A DNA stretch of 64,000 nt from JAJYIW01 sp963781665 (GTDB taxonomy: Bacteria; Chloroflexota; Anaerolineae; Anaerolineales; Anaerolineaceae): NCBI GenBank assembly GCA_963781665.1, contig CAWAGA010000002.1, positions 3,410,001-3,474,000 on the forward strand, written 5' to 3'. The stretch's first letter is position 1. Each line of letters begins with the position of its first letter. Positions 26,901-34,885 of the stretch are shown in pieces. Made by a program: the position numbers and the translations under genes. A model generated the notes under the pieces. That model made no database searches. It had not been told where the DNA came from and saw only the letters and a list, made by a program, of their open reading frames with translations.

Positions 26901-29144
26901 ACATTTGCCGGCCAGGCGACCATTGCCTTGGAGAATGCCCGCCTTTTTGAAGAAAGTCAGAATAAAGCTGCTGAATTGGACCGGCGCTCGCACCGGCTGG
27001 CGCTCTTAAACCGGCTGTCAGGCGAGCTTGGTGCTTCTCGTAAACCTGATGATGTCTTACGCCTGGTCACCCAACAAACCATGCGGGCTTTGGCCTGTTC
27101 AACTGTTTCAGCCGTGCTCTTCAACAACCAGGGACAGGCTGAATTACATGCCGAAGCCCCAGAAACGGCTTCGCGCTTACCGCTTATTTTGCCTGAGACG
27201 CCTTTCTTTGCGGACCTGCGTTCTCGGCCGGGCATTGCCAGTGTTGGTAATATCGAGGATGAAATTGGTCTGGAGCCTCTGAAAGACTTCCTGGCTGCCC
27301 GTAGGACTTGTTCGCTACTTTTTGTACCGGTAATGTCGGCCAATGAACTTCATGGGATTTTGTTGCTGCATACACGTACTCCTTATCATTTCACACCCCT
27401 CGAGACAGAGTTCGCATTGACAATCGGCAATCAGGCCGACGTTGCAATTCAGAACCTCCGCCTTACTCAAAACCTTGAGCTGCGGATTCAAGAGCGTACC
27501 ACAGAGATGATGCGCGAGCACCGCAACAGTGAAACCCTGCTGGGTGTGATTACTGCCCTTTCGTCCAGCCTTGAAATTGACCGGGTTCTCGACCAGACCC
27601 TTTCACTGGTTAATGCCTCTGTAGAGGCTGGGCAAAGCGCTATCTTTTTAGTCAAAGATGGTTCGGTTCAGCCTTATTTTCGCAGTGCATCAGGGCAAAC
27701 GGTCCTGGCGATGAGCAATGGCTGGATTGTAAATCTGCCGGAAGCCGAATTAGCAAACCTGGTCTTGGACCGTCGTCAGACCGTCTTGATCGATGATCTG
27801 GGTCACAACCAGGAGTATCCGATCCCGGTCAGGCAATCTTTGCCTTACCAGTGTGCCATCGGCGTGTTGCTCGAAATGGGCCATGAAGTCCTCGGCGTAC
27901 TGGCCCTCTACCATGATAAGCCCGGAGGGTTTTCCCGCGGTCAGCTCAACCTGGTGGAGGCAGTTGCCCGCCAGATCAGTGTAGCGCTCCATAATGCCAC
28001 CCTGTTCAACCTGGTTCGCGACCAGGCCGAAAACCTGGCGAAGATGCTTCGCTTCCAGCAGGTAGAAGCCTCTCGTTCTCGGGCTATCCTCGAAGCCGTC
28101 GCAGATGGTGTTCTGGTCACGGATGCGGATAACCTGGTTACCCTCTTTAACATTTCGGCTGAACGCCATCTTGGCCTACAGCCTGAACAGGTAATCGGCC
28201 AATCGTTAGAACAGTTCTCCGGCTTGTTTGGCCGGTCAGGTCGCACCTGGCTGAATACCATCCACCTCTGGTCGACTGATCCCGGGTCATACCGCTCTGG
28301 TGAGGCATATCGTGACCAGTTTAGCCTCGAGAATGGGCGAGTTATCGCCATAAACCTCGCACCGGTCTTCCTCGATGGCAGGTTTCTGGGTACCGTCTCG
28401 ATCTTCCGCGATATTACCAATGAAGTCAAGGTCGACCGGATGAAATCCGAGTTCGTCGCCAACGTCAGCCATGAGCTGCGAACGCCCATGACTTCGATTA
28501 AGGGTTACGTTGACCTGATGTTAATGGGGGCTTCAGGGGCTTTCAACGAGCAGCAGCAGCGATTTCTGGAGATCATTAAGAATAACACCCGCCGGTTGAA
28601 TATCCTCGTGAATGGGCTGCTTGATGTCTCGCGGATTGAGGCAGGGCAGGTATCTCTTTCATCCGAGCCGCTCGATATCGTTGAAATAGCTCGTGAGGTC
28701 ATCAGCGAATTGCGAGCTCGTTCGCATGAGGAAAGTAAATTGATGGAGTTTGCCATCGATGCGAGCCCGGGGTTAACCAAGGTTGAAGCGGATCCGCTCC
28801 ATATCAGGCAGGTGATAACCAACCTGGCGACCAATGCCTATAATTACACCCCCGAAAACGGGCGCGTCGTCATCCACATTCACTGCGACGCCGACTATCT
28901 CCAGGTGGATGTAGAAGACACAGGGGTCGGCATCTCCAAGGAAGAGCAAGAGCGAATTTTTGAGCGTTTTTATCGGGGAGAGCACCCCCTGGTTCTGGCG
29001 ACCAGTGGTACTGGCCTGGGCCTTTCAATCGTCAAAACCCTGGTTGAAATGCACCACGGCCAGATTTGGTTCTCCAGCAGTGGAGAGCCAGGAAAGGGCA
29101 GCGTTTTTTCTTTCTCGCTGCCGTTACATCAAACGCAGGAATGA
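23973..29144 (+). CDS. giant multi-GAF sensor histidine kinase
   Basis: 1723 residues with a GTG start; AAGGA overlaps the end of the preceding gene. Order: amino-terminal PAS-like segment (about 10-100), seven tandem GAF-type domains (roughly 120-1335, most ending in the helix ALENARLF or a variant), PAS (about 1350-1460, AILEAVADGVLVTDADN), HisKA with H-box FVANVSHELRTPMTSIKGY, and HATPase with N box NLATNAYNYTPENG, DTGVGIS, FERFYRG and GTGLGLSIVK. No transmembrane segment is seen, so it is cytosolic. The GAF array suggests sensing of several small ligands or redox states. It is bracketed by response regulators at 23040 and 29262. Confidence 0.93.
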   Translation: MGAVGSNDDAVFLLQAGGKILSANAKACHLFHLKPGKPIDLERLSRRAQPVDAFLSLCSSQGCCRFTIDGRLVDGVSYNIPQTAEADNPDSLLPPQLLLTLHYPELNLVSAPGLDPTESQSFSTFTEINRVMAAHLDLEKAISAVFQAFEQFIPVDVIVLTVFERDNRTWLPYSMTGRPGPGRLIRQGEPQIAGSVKTVELLNKDRKPVFSSGENAAPDFIWSRSLSAEPLKAYLGLPLLAGEEIVGTLELGSIAPGAFDPKYLALANLLSCLAAQTLRNAALFTSEQHRANMATGLAQLARAAGISQTPGELLPRVIEAITPLLAVELLGFLLYDETRHSLEGQAPFHGLPSEFLPLYRVDIKPLSQAETALFELQPVSSENAAEDLHWADLGLDGLARAAGLRESVLVPVVSSGRLLGYLQASNHRDHSSAFEEEELRILTLAAAIVAPLLALSRSFRFEHSAAGLSEADRGLPDSDAVNRAARIRDALEIAVAASRQVTPQAVLSTLANEWLILMDPDLVLVAEKTSGGIALARILGSIPTGVKPDTFFGQYNPLRQVFDTRQIILVSDLEADLEWRDAPLLSALNARGLICLPLVVEEKVSAAILAVFSQPQPPFTEEDRQVYRHLVHQVEITLQNLNLLAETRRRLREVNLLLEFSRLLESLDPEAILKTLLTSAMQALPAVSAGMVALWDGMSKCLLPHTASGYADDDTLLEIVYRLEETGNAQPLPLKVLLGGEPRRIDELDFAQEFPLQADDLVRYHRATGGSLPVSCLLVPIRSGEVPLGLLLLDNFVISAAFTSEDETLTASLAQQTALALENARLYSFSEQRASQLQALTRTAEAMTSNLQQDELVASLLDQLNFVISFDTAALWLRRDVSFEVSAARGFPNNEELHGLSVTISDNLLFAEILKTGQPLFIPDVRADTRFDSLEFAGRQSWLGLPLLAKGELIGVIALEKREGGYYSTEQIRAAGTFAGQATIALENARLFEESQNKAAELDRRSHRLALLNRLSGELGASRKPDDVLRLVTQQTMRALACSTVSAVLFNNQGQAELHAEAPETASRLPLILPETPFFADLRSRPGIASVGNIEDEIGLEPLKDFLAARRTCSLLFVPVMSANELHGILLLHTRTPYHFTPLETEFALTIGNQADVAIQNLRLTQNLELRIQERTTEMMREHRNSETLLGVITALSSSLEIDRVLDQTLSLVNASVEAGQSAIFLVKDGSVQPYFRSASGQTVLAMSNGWIVNLPEAELANLVLDRRQTVLIDDLGHNQEYPIPVRQSLPYQCAIGVLLEMGHEVLGVLALYHDKPGGFSRGQLNLVEAVARQISVALHNATLFNLVRDQAENLAKMLRFQQVEASRSRAILEAVADGVLVTDADNLVTLFNISAERHLGLQPEQVIGQSLEQFSGLFGRSGRTWLNTIHLWSTDPGSYRSGEAYRDQFSLENGRVIAINLAPVFLDGRFLGTVSIFRDITNEVKVDRMKSEFVANVSHELRTPMTSIKGYVDLMLMGASGAFNEQQQRFLEIIKNNTRRLNILVNGLLDVSRIEAGQVSLSSEPLDIVEIAREVISELRARSHEESKLMEFAIDASPGLTKVEADPLHIRQVITNLATNAYNYTPENGRVVIHIHCDADYLQVDVEDTGVGISKEEQERIFERFYRGEHPLVLATSGTGLGLSIVKTLVEMHHGQIWFSSSGEPGKGSVFSFSLPLHQTQE

Positions 29145-29261
29145 ATGTGACCATGAATTTATCGAGCTGCCTGGTTAATATCATGCCTGCCGCGAAGGAT
29201 CGAGAATGGCGGGTTCCTCCGTCTCTCCATTCTCGGCCCAAGTTTCCCGAAAAGAGGTGAA

Positions 29262-29642
29262 ATGGCCAAGATCCTGATTGCAGAAGATGAGCCCGATATC
29301 CGCGACTTGCTGATATTTACCTTGCAATACGCCGGCCATTCGGTGGTAGCGGCCAATGATGGGTTCGAAGCTCTCCAATTGGCCGAGAGCGATCAACCCG
29401 ATCTGGCGATGCTCGATGTACGCATGCCCCGCATGACCGGATACGAGGCCTGTCGCCAGATCAAAGCCGGGCCTGCCACCCATACCATCCCAGTGGTCTT
29501 CCTTTCCGCCAAAGGGCAAGACGCTGAAATACTGGCTGGGATGGAATCCGGCGCTGTCGCATATTTGCTCAAGCCATTTGATCCTGCCGAATTGGTTGCT
29601 CAGGTCAGTGAACTATTGGCCCGGTATCCAAGGACGGCATAG
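29262..29642 (+). CDS. single-domain response regulator (CheY-like)
   Basis: 126 residues, receiver only: EDEPD at the acidic pocket, phospho-acceptor Asp in LAMLDVRMPRMTGYEA, Thr/Ser in VVFLSAKGQ and Lys in AYLLKPFDP. There is no output domain. It lies 117 bases after the multi-GAF kinase gene, preceded by AGAGGTG, and probably acts as phospho-relay partner or signalling adaptor for that kinase. Confidence 0.92.
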   Translation: MAKILIAEDEPDIRDLLIFTLQYAGHSVVAANDGFEALQLAESDQPDLAMLDVRMPRMTGYEACRQIKAGPATHTIPVVFLSAKGQDAEILAGMESGAVAYLLKPFDPAELVAQVSELLARYPRTA

Positions 29643-29684
29643 AATTAATACATTATATCGATTTGGTCAGGTTCATAATTTGCA

Positions 29685-30473
29685 ATGAGTGTAATCCTGG
29701 TTGGACGCGATCTGGTTCATTATGAAGCCTTGGGTCATGGCAAAGCTGTCATTTTCTTGCATGGCTGGGTAGGCTCGTGGCGTTATTGGATTCCGGCGAT
29801 GCAGGCAACTTCGCCCTTATACCGCACCTATGCAATCGATTTGTGGGGTTTTGGCGATAGTGCCAAGACCGGCGAGCATTATACGATTAACCACCAGGTG
29901 GCACTGCTTAACTTTTTCCTGAGCACCATGGGAATTGAACGTGCAGTCCTGGTAGGCCATGGCCTGGGTGCAGTGGTTGGATTGTTGTTCACCAGTTGGT
30001 TTCCAGATCACGTTGACCGCCTGATGACAGTCGGGCTGCCGGTCGATCAACGGATCATCAACCCCAGGTTAGAAACAGATGGCCCAGAGGACCTGGCGGA
30101 ATGGCTTTTAGCTAGGAATCCCATGACCGAAGCTGCCCGCCTGGATACGCCAAAAACAGACCGTCGTGCAATTCAGGCATCGCTTACCAGCATCCAGACC
30201 CTCGATGTGGGCGGCATGATTGCCACCATGCCCATTGCTTGCCTGCAGGTCCACAGCCAGGAAGACCCATTGATTACGCCGCCAGGGTTCGAATGGGTTT
30301 CCAACCTGCCTTACATGGTCCACGAAGTAATTTTTGACCAGTCCGGTCATTTTCCCATGTTGGACGAGAGCTCGGTTTTCAACCGCCTTCTAGCTGATTT
30401 CTTGGCTTTGCTTCCCGGTGAAAGCCCGCGAGACTTACAGGTAAAAGAGGAGTGGAAAAGGCGCGTCAGGTGA
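29685..30473 (+). CDS. alpha/beta-hydrolase fold protein lacking the nucleophile serine
   Basis: 262 residues. The fold is clear: oxyanion motif FLHGWVGSWRYW, DLWGFGDSAK, nucleophile elbow region and the His motif DQSGHFPMLDES. The elbow, normally GHSLG, reads VGHGLGAV because its codon is GGC (around 29960), so the catalytic Ser is Gly. The Asp (SQEDPLI) and His are kept. It may be non-catalytic, or use another mechanism such as cofactor-free oxygenase or lyase chemistry known for some members of this fold. No good ribosome site is visible. Confidence 0.82.
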   Translation: MSVILVGRDLVHYEALGHGKAVIFLHGWVGSWRYWIPAMQATSPLYRTYAIDLWGFGDSAKTGEHYTINHQVALLNFFLSTMGIERAVLVGHGLGAVVGLLFTSWFPDHVDRLMTVGLPVDQRIINPRLETDGPEDLAEWLLARNPMTEAARLDTPKTDRRAIQASLTSIQTLDVGGMIATMPIACLQVHSQEDPLITPPGFEWVSNLPYMVHEVIFDQSGHFPMLDESSVFNRLLADFLALLPGESPRDLQVKEEWKRRVR

Positions 30474-30512
30474 TATATAATAATACTAATTTTATAAATT
30501 TAGGAGGAATAA

Positions 30513-30983
30513 ATGAAAAACCTGCGCGTCCTCTTTTTTGCGTCTGTGCTAATAGCGGTATCCGTATCATGTTCCCTTTTCTCATCAGCCGCTACATCCA
30601 CCTTGAATCCGACGAGTGCTCAGCCGCAGACTAACCCATCCGGTTTTATTTCAAGTGTCACCATGTCAAAAACTACTGAAGGTACCAACCTGGACCCGGT
30701 CAACCCTACGACCGTATTTTCCCCCTCGGATATCTTTCATGCAGTGGTGACGATCGTTAATGCCCCAGATAATACCGTCTTTGAAGCAGTCTGGAATACG
30801 GTTGACGTTGGCTCTTCAAGTGATAATAATTCAAAAATCGATTCTTCTCAATTGACGGCCGGCGGTTCGGAAAACCTCGATTTCACCCTGACTCCAGCCT
30901 CAACCTGGGCGACTGGGACTTATGATGTTGAGATCTACGTAGACGGAACGCTTGACCAGGTCGTGAATTTTTCGGTAAAATAG
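30513..30983 (+). CDS. putative lipoprotein with beta-sandwich domain
   Basis: 156 residues. Residues 1-20 form a lipoprotein signal peptide with lipobox VSVSC (Cys 20), followed by a Ser/Thr-rich linker and a beta-rich domain of about 110 residues that ends TGTYDVEIYVDGTLDQVVNFSV, like adhesion or carbohydrate-associated beta-sandwiches. AGGAGGA stands five bases before the ATG. AT-rich sequence with TATAAT-like boxes immediately upstream could be its own promoter. Function unknown. Confidence 0.75.
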   Translation: MKNLRVLFFASVLIAVSVSCSLFSSAATSTLNPTSAQPQTNPSGFISSVTMSKTTEGTNLDPVNPTTVFSPSDIFHAVVTIVNAPDNTVFEAVWNTVDVGSSSDNNSKIDSSQLTAGGSENLDFTLTPASTWATGTYDVEIYVDGTLDQVVNFSVK

Positions 30984-31005
30984 AAAGTCATTTTCATAGT
31001 CGTTA

Positions 31006-31034
31006 TTGACAAATATTAACCAGCTAACTATACT
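31006..31034 (+). promoter_or_regulatory. promoter of the thiamin operon
   Basis: TTGACA (31006-31011), 17 bases, TATACT (31029-31034): a near-consensus promoter whose start (about 31041) falls directly before the TPP riboswitch. Confidence 0.8.
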
Positions 31035-31046
31035 GTAAGTAAGTAA

Positions 31047-31135
31047 TCGGGGAGCCCAGTGAACTGGGCTGAGAGGAAGGCCTTCAAGCCTTCGACCCGT
31101 GGAACCTGATCCGGGTAATGCCGGCGGAGGGATGT
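31047..31135 (+). promoter_or_regulatory. TPP (thi-box) riboswitch
   Basis: The conserved thi-box segments are readable: GGGGAGCCC with a hairpin closing in GGGCTGAGAG (P2/P3 side), an apical P3a hairpin (AAGGCCTTCAAGCCTT), then ACCTGATCCGGGTAATGCCGG and CGGAGGGATG (P4/P5 side). Bound thiamin pyrophosphate should favour the terminator at 31161-31188 and shut off thiN and the importer. End positions are approximate. Confidence 0.93.
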
Positions 31136-31160
31136 TGTCTTTCGCGAAAGCACCAGAAAT

Positions 31161-31188
31161 CACCTTCCCCGGCGGAAGGTGGTTTTTT
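31161..31188 (+). terminator. riboswitch expression-platform terminator overlapping the thiN ribosome site
   Basis: CACCTTCC (31161-31168) pairs with GGAAGGTG (31174-31181) and is followed by six T (31183-31188). The ATG of thiN begins at 31190, and the right arm (GGAAGGTGG) is the only ribosome-binding sequence available, so one hairpin could block both transcription and translation. Confidence 0.85.
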
Positions 31189-31189
31189 A

Positions 31190-31915
31190 ATGCAGGCAGT
31201 TCGCAGGGCCGTGATCTTCGCCAATGGAGAAATCAATGAGATAGCTGCTGCCAGTAAGGTGGTGCTGCCAGATGATTACCTTATTGCTGCAGATGGCGGG
31301 TTGCGCTACTGCCTGGCAATGGGCTTAATACCTCATCTACTGATCGGTGACCTGGATTCTGTTTCCGCACATGATGTCGCTCGGTTGGCTGCAGCTGGGG
31401 TAGAAGTGAAGCGCTTCCCGATCGAGAAAGATGAAACGGATCTGGAGTTGGCATTGACCGCTGCGGTCGAAGCCGGGTATACCGTCATTCGCGTCCTCGG
31501 TAGCCTGGGTGGACGCCTGGACCAAACCCTGGCAAACGTTTTCCTGCTCATGTTACCCGTTCTTGATCCATGCGATGTCCGCCTGGATGACGGACTGGAA
31601 GAGATATTTATCATCCCGCCAACAGCATCGCCAACAGACCTGAAAGAAGGATCGACCTCCCCAGATCGACTTGGAATCCAGGTCAAAGGGCGGGCCGGAG
31701 ATGTAGTCTCATTGCTTCCGCTCAATGGGCCTGCAACCGGCATACGTACGGACGGGCTCTATTTTCCTTTGGCTGGTGAGACGCTTTATCCTGAGCGGTC
31801 CCGCGGTATCAGCAATGTCATGTTGAGCGATGAAGCTGCCATCTCCCTCGAGACGGGCAGGTTATTATGCATCCATTCCCGTCAGCCGTTCCCTTCGCCC
31901 AATGAGAGCATTTAA
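31190..31915 (+). CDS. thiN: thiamin pyrophosphokinase
   Basis: About 241 residues from the ATG at 31190; an upstream open extension to 31118 would lie inside the riboswitch and is rejected. TPK motifs are present: IAADGGLRYC, LLIGDLDSVS, FPIEKDETDLELAL and VLGSLGGRLDQTLANV. It transfers pyrophosphate from ATP to thiamin, making TPP. It is the first gene after the TPP riboswitch and is followed by a thiamin-type ABC importer, so the operon imports thiamin and activates it rather than making it. Confidence 0.94.
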   Translation: MQAVRRAVIFANGEINEIAAASKVVLPDDYLIAADGGLRYCLAMGLIPHLLIGDLDSVSAHDVARLAAAGVEVKRFPIEKDETDLELALTAAVEAGYTVIRVLGSLGGRLDQTLANVFLLMLPVLDPCDVRLDDGLEEIFIIPPTASPTDLKEGSTSPDRLGIQVKGRAGDVVSLLPLNGPATGIRTDGLYFPLAGETLYPERSRGISNVMLSDEAAISLETGRLLCIHSRQPFPSPNESI

Positions 31916-31982
31916 GGTGAGAGCCTGATTGTTCTCTCCCTGTGAATTTTGTCCGATAATTGTTGCTATCAAATGAGGACTT

Positions 31983-33083
31983 ATGAAGTCAAGGATCTTC
32001 CCCAATATTTTTTTGGTCATTGTCGTGTTCAGCCTGGCGCTGTCTGCTTGCAGCCCAGCCGTCTCTTCCCAATCTACGCAGGGTGCGACCTCCGCTACAG
32101 GTTCTTCAGCGCCGCAAGTTTTGACTGTGATGACCTACGACTCGTTTTCAGTCAGCCAGAGCGTTGTCGACAGCTTCCAAAGCCAATACAACGTTCAGTT
32201 GAAGTTCATCAAGAGCGGCGATACCGGTGCGGCCCTCAATAAAGCCATTCTTTCCAAGAATGCGCCGCTGGCGGATGTTTTCTTTGGGGTTGATAATACC
32301 TTCCTCTCACGCGCGTTGGCGGCGGGTATCTTCGAACCCTACCAATCTCCATTATTAAGCGATATCCCCGACCACTACAAACTGGATCCGAGCGATCAGG
32401 TTTTACCGGTCGACCACAGCGATGTGTGCCTGGTTTATGACAAGGCCTATTTTCAAGATAAGAACCTGCCTGTTCCTCAATCTTTCGATGACCTGTTAAA
32501 ACCTGAATACAAGGGGTTGTTGGTAGTTGAAAATCCGGCGACGTCGTCGCCTGGTTTGGCATTCTTATTAGCGACCATCGCCCATTACGGTCAGAATAAT
32601 TACTTGAACTTCTGGAAGAGTCTCAATGACAACGGTCTGGTCGTGGTTGATAGCTGGGATACCGCTTACTACACTGATTTCAGTGGTTCTTCCGGTAAAG
32701 GGCCTCAGCCTTTGGTGGTCTCTTATGATACCGACCCCGCGGCTGAGGTCGTCTTTGCAACCACACCGATCACGGTCTCTCCGGTTGGAGCGATCCTGGC
32801 TCCGCAGATGTGCTTTCAACAGGTGGAATTTGTTGGCATTCTAAAAGATACCCAACATCTTGACCTGGCCAAGAAGCTGGTCGATTTCATGCTGGGCGTT
32901 ACCTTCCAGGAAGACATGCCGTTGCAGATGTACGTTTTTCCGGTAAATTCCCAAGCGAAACTGCCAGAAGTTTTCCAAACGTACGTTAAGCAGCCTGATC
33001 AGCCGGCAACTTTGAATCCTGACGAAATATCCCAAAACCGGGATGCCTGGATCAAAGACTGGACCCAGGTAGTTCTGAAGTGA
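31983..33083 (+). CDS. thiB: thiamin ABC transporter substrate-binding lipoprotein
   Basis: 366 residues. Signal peptide with lipobox ALSAC (Cys about 23), a Ser/Thr/Gln-rich linker, then a TbpA/ThiB-type periplasmic-binding fold: LTVMTYDSFSVSQSVVDSFQ, GDTGAALNKAILSKNAPLADVFFGVDNTFLSRAL and VDHSDVCLVYDKAYF. These segments are characteristic of thiamin-binding ThiB. A lipid anchor is expected in a cell without a classical periplasm. The next gene starts inside its stop (GTGA). Confidence 0.93.
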   Translation: MKSRIFPNIFLVIVVFSLALSACSPAVSSQSTQGATSATGSSAPQVLTVMTYDSFSVSQSVVDSFQSQYNVQLKFIKSGDTGAALNKAILSKNAPLADVFFGVDNTFLSRALAAGIFEPYQSPLLSDIPDHYKLDPSDQVLPVDHSDVCLVYDKAYFQDKNLPVPQSFDDLLKPEYKGLLVVENPATSSPGLAFLLATIAHYGQNNYLNFWKSLNDNGLVVVDSWDTAYYTDFSGSSGKGPQPLVVSYDTDPAAEVVFATTPITVSPVGAILAPQMCFQQVEFVGILKDTQHLDLAKKLVDFMLGVTFQEDMPLQMYVFPVNSQAKLPEVFQTYVKQPDQPATLNPDEISQNRDAWIKDWTQVVLK

Positions 33084-34786
33084 AGCTGGCAGCAAAAGGT
33101 CGGATTTCTTTACCTGGTTCTGCCAACCGTACCGTGTTGCTGTTATGGTTGGCGCCATTAATATTCCTTGCCTTCTTTTTCTTCTATCCGTTGCTAAGCA
33201 TTTTACGGATATCCTTTACGCCCGGTTCATTAGGCATAATGCCCACGCCTGTTGCATGGGATGATCTTTGGCAGCCATTTTCGTTCACGATTGTTCAAGC
33301 GACTATCTCAACCTTCTTAACCCTTCTTGCCGGTCTTCCGGCAGCCTACCTTTTTGGCAACGTACGCTTCCCTGGCAAGGCATTCCTGCGCGTGGTAACC
33401 ATGTTGCCTTTTATCCTGCCGACGGTCGTGGTCGCGGTCGGATTTAGTGCCTTGTTGGGACCAAACGGTTGGGTCAACCTGGCCTTGATGCAGCTTTTCC
33501 ACCTGAGCAGCCCGCCGGTCCAGTTCATCAATACATTTGGAGCGATCCTTTTAGCGAATGTGTTCTACAACTCCACAATCGTCATCCGGGTCGTCGGGGA
33601 TGCCTGGGGCAGGTTGGATCCTCATCTTGCTCAGGTCGCCCAGTCGCTTGGAGCCAGTCGTTGGCAGGTTTTCCGTGAGGTGACTTTTCCTCTGCTGCGC
33701 CCGGTCATACTGGCAGCTCTCCTTCTGGTCTTTATTTTCGATTTCACCAGTTTCGGGGTCGTTCTTCTCCTAGGTGGGCCGAGATTCCAGACCCTGGAAG
33801 TTGCCATTTACATCCAGTCTCTCCAGTTTCTCAACCTGCAACTCGCCGGAATTCTATCCCTCATCCAACTGTTATGTACCCTGGCGATGACCGTCGTATA
33901 TGCCCGCCTGGGAGGCGAAGCTTTCATCCCCATGGCGGTTGGCGACCGTAGCAGCTCCGGGCGACCTTTACGGCAGAGGTGGGAGAAGGTGATTGTTGTT
34001 GTTTACCTTCTGTTCCTATCTTTCCTGCTGATAGCACCTCTGGTGGCTTTGGTTTTACACTCTGTAGTCGATTTGCAGGCTCCAGGTGGGCCAGGCTTCA
34101 CCCTGGCTTATTACCAGGAACTGTTTATCAACCGCCAGGAGTCCTTTTTTTACGTGCCGCCTATCCTGGCTGCCCGCAATTCATTGGTATTTGCTGCGGC
34201 AACAGTGGTCATTTCCCTGACACTGGGACTCCTGGCTTCCTATGCTTTACGCCATCGATCGATTGCCAACCGTTTGCTTGATCCGCTCCTGATGCTGCCC
34301 TTAGGGGCATCGCCGGTTACACTGGGGCTGGGGTTCATCGTCGCTTTTAATGCGCCTCCATTTGATCTTCGCACCCTTCCGATCCTGCTGCCAATTGCTT
34401 ACAGCCTCGTAGCATTGCCATTTGTTGTACGGACTTTGCTGCCCGCCCTGGCATCGATCCCAGAGCACCTGCGCCAATCGGCAGCTGTCCTGGGGGCTTC
34501 TCCCTGGCGAGTCTGGCTGGAGGTGGATATGCCCATCGTAGCCCGGGCCGCTCTGGTAAGCGCTACATTTGCCTTTACAATCGCCCTCGGCGAATTCGGT
34601 GCAACGAGTTTACTGGCACGCCCTGAATTCCCTACTTTACCCATCGCCATCTATCGCTATCTTTCCTTTCCTGGCGCTCTCAATTACGGTCAGGCGCTGG
34701 CGATGTCGACCATCTTGATGCTGGTCTGCACAGCTGGCATCGTTTTGATCGATCGCGTCCGTTTGCCCGGTGAAGGCCCTGGTTGA
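33080..34786 (+). CDS. thiP: thiamin ABC transporter permease (double-length, ThiP type)
   Basis: 568 residues, about 12 membrane segments, as expected for the fused ThiP/FbpB-type permease with two BPD-transporter domains. The EAA-like loops are visible in both halves: AQSLGASRWQVFREVTFPLLRPV near 195-215, and AAVLGASPWRVWLEVDMPIVARA near 475-495. GTG start overlaps the thiB stop, indicating coupling. Together with ThiB and the ATPase it forms the importer. Confidence 0.92.
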   Translation: MKLAAKGRISLPGSANRTVLLLWLAPLIFLAFFFFYPLLSILRISFTPGSLGIMPTPVAWDDLWQPFSFTIVQATISTFLTLLAGLPAAYLFGNVRFPGKAFLRVVTMLPFILPTVVVAVGFSALLGPNGWVNLALMQLFHLSSPPVQFINTFGAILLANVFYNSTIVIRVVGDAWGRLDPHLAQVAQSLGASRWQVFREVTFPLLRPVILAALLLVFIFDFTSFGVVLLLGGPRFQTLEVAIYIQSLQFLNLQLAGILSLIQLLCTLAMTVVYARLGGEAFIPMAVGDRSSSGRPLRQRWEKVIVVVYLLFLSFLLIAPLVALVLHSVVDLQAPGGPGFTLAYYQELFINRQESFFYVPPILAARNSLVFAAATVVISLTLGLLASYALRHRSIANRLLDPLLMLPLGASPVTLGLGFIVAFNAPPFDLRTLPILLPIAYSLVALPFVVRTLLPALASIPEHLRQSAAVLGASPWRVWLEVDMPIVARAALVSATFAFTIALGEFGATSLLARPEFPTLPIAIYRYLSFPGALNYGQALAMSTILMLVCTAGIVLIDRVRLPGEGPG

Positions 34787-34885
34787 GGTACAATTTTAGA
34801 TCGCGGGTCGATGCCTGTTTCGGGACTGTATTTTCTCTATGGGTTACCACTCGACAATGCGCGTTATGAGTAACTAAGGTCCAAT

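Noticed and set aside
31118..31189. Longer amino terminus for thiN
   Set aside because: These codons lie inside the riboswitch and its terminator; the ATG at 31190 starts at the conserved TPK sequence.
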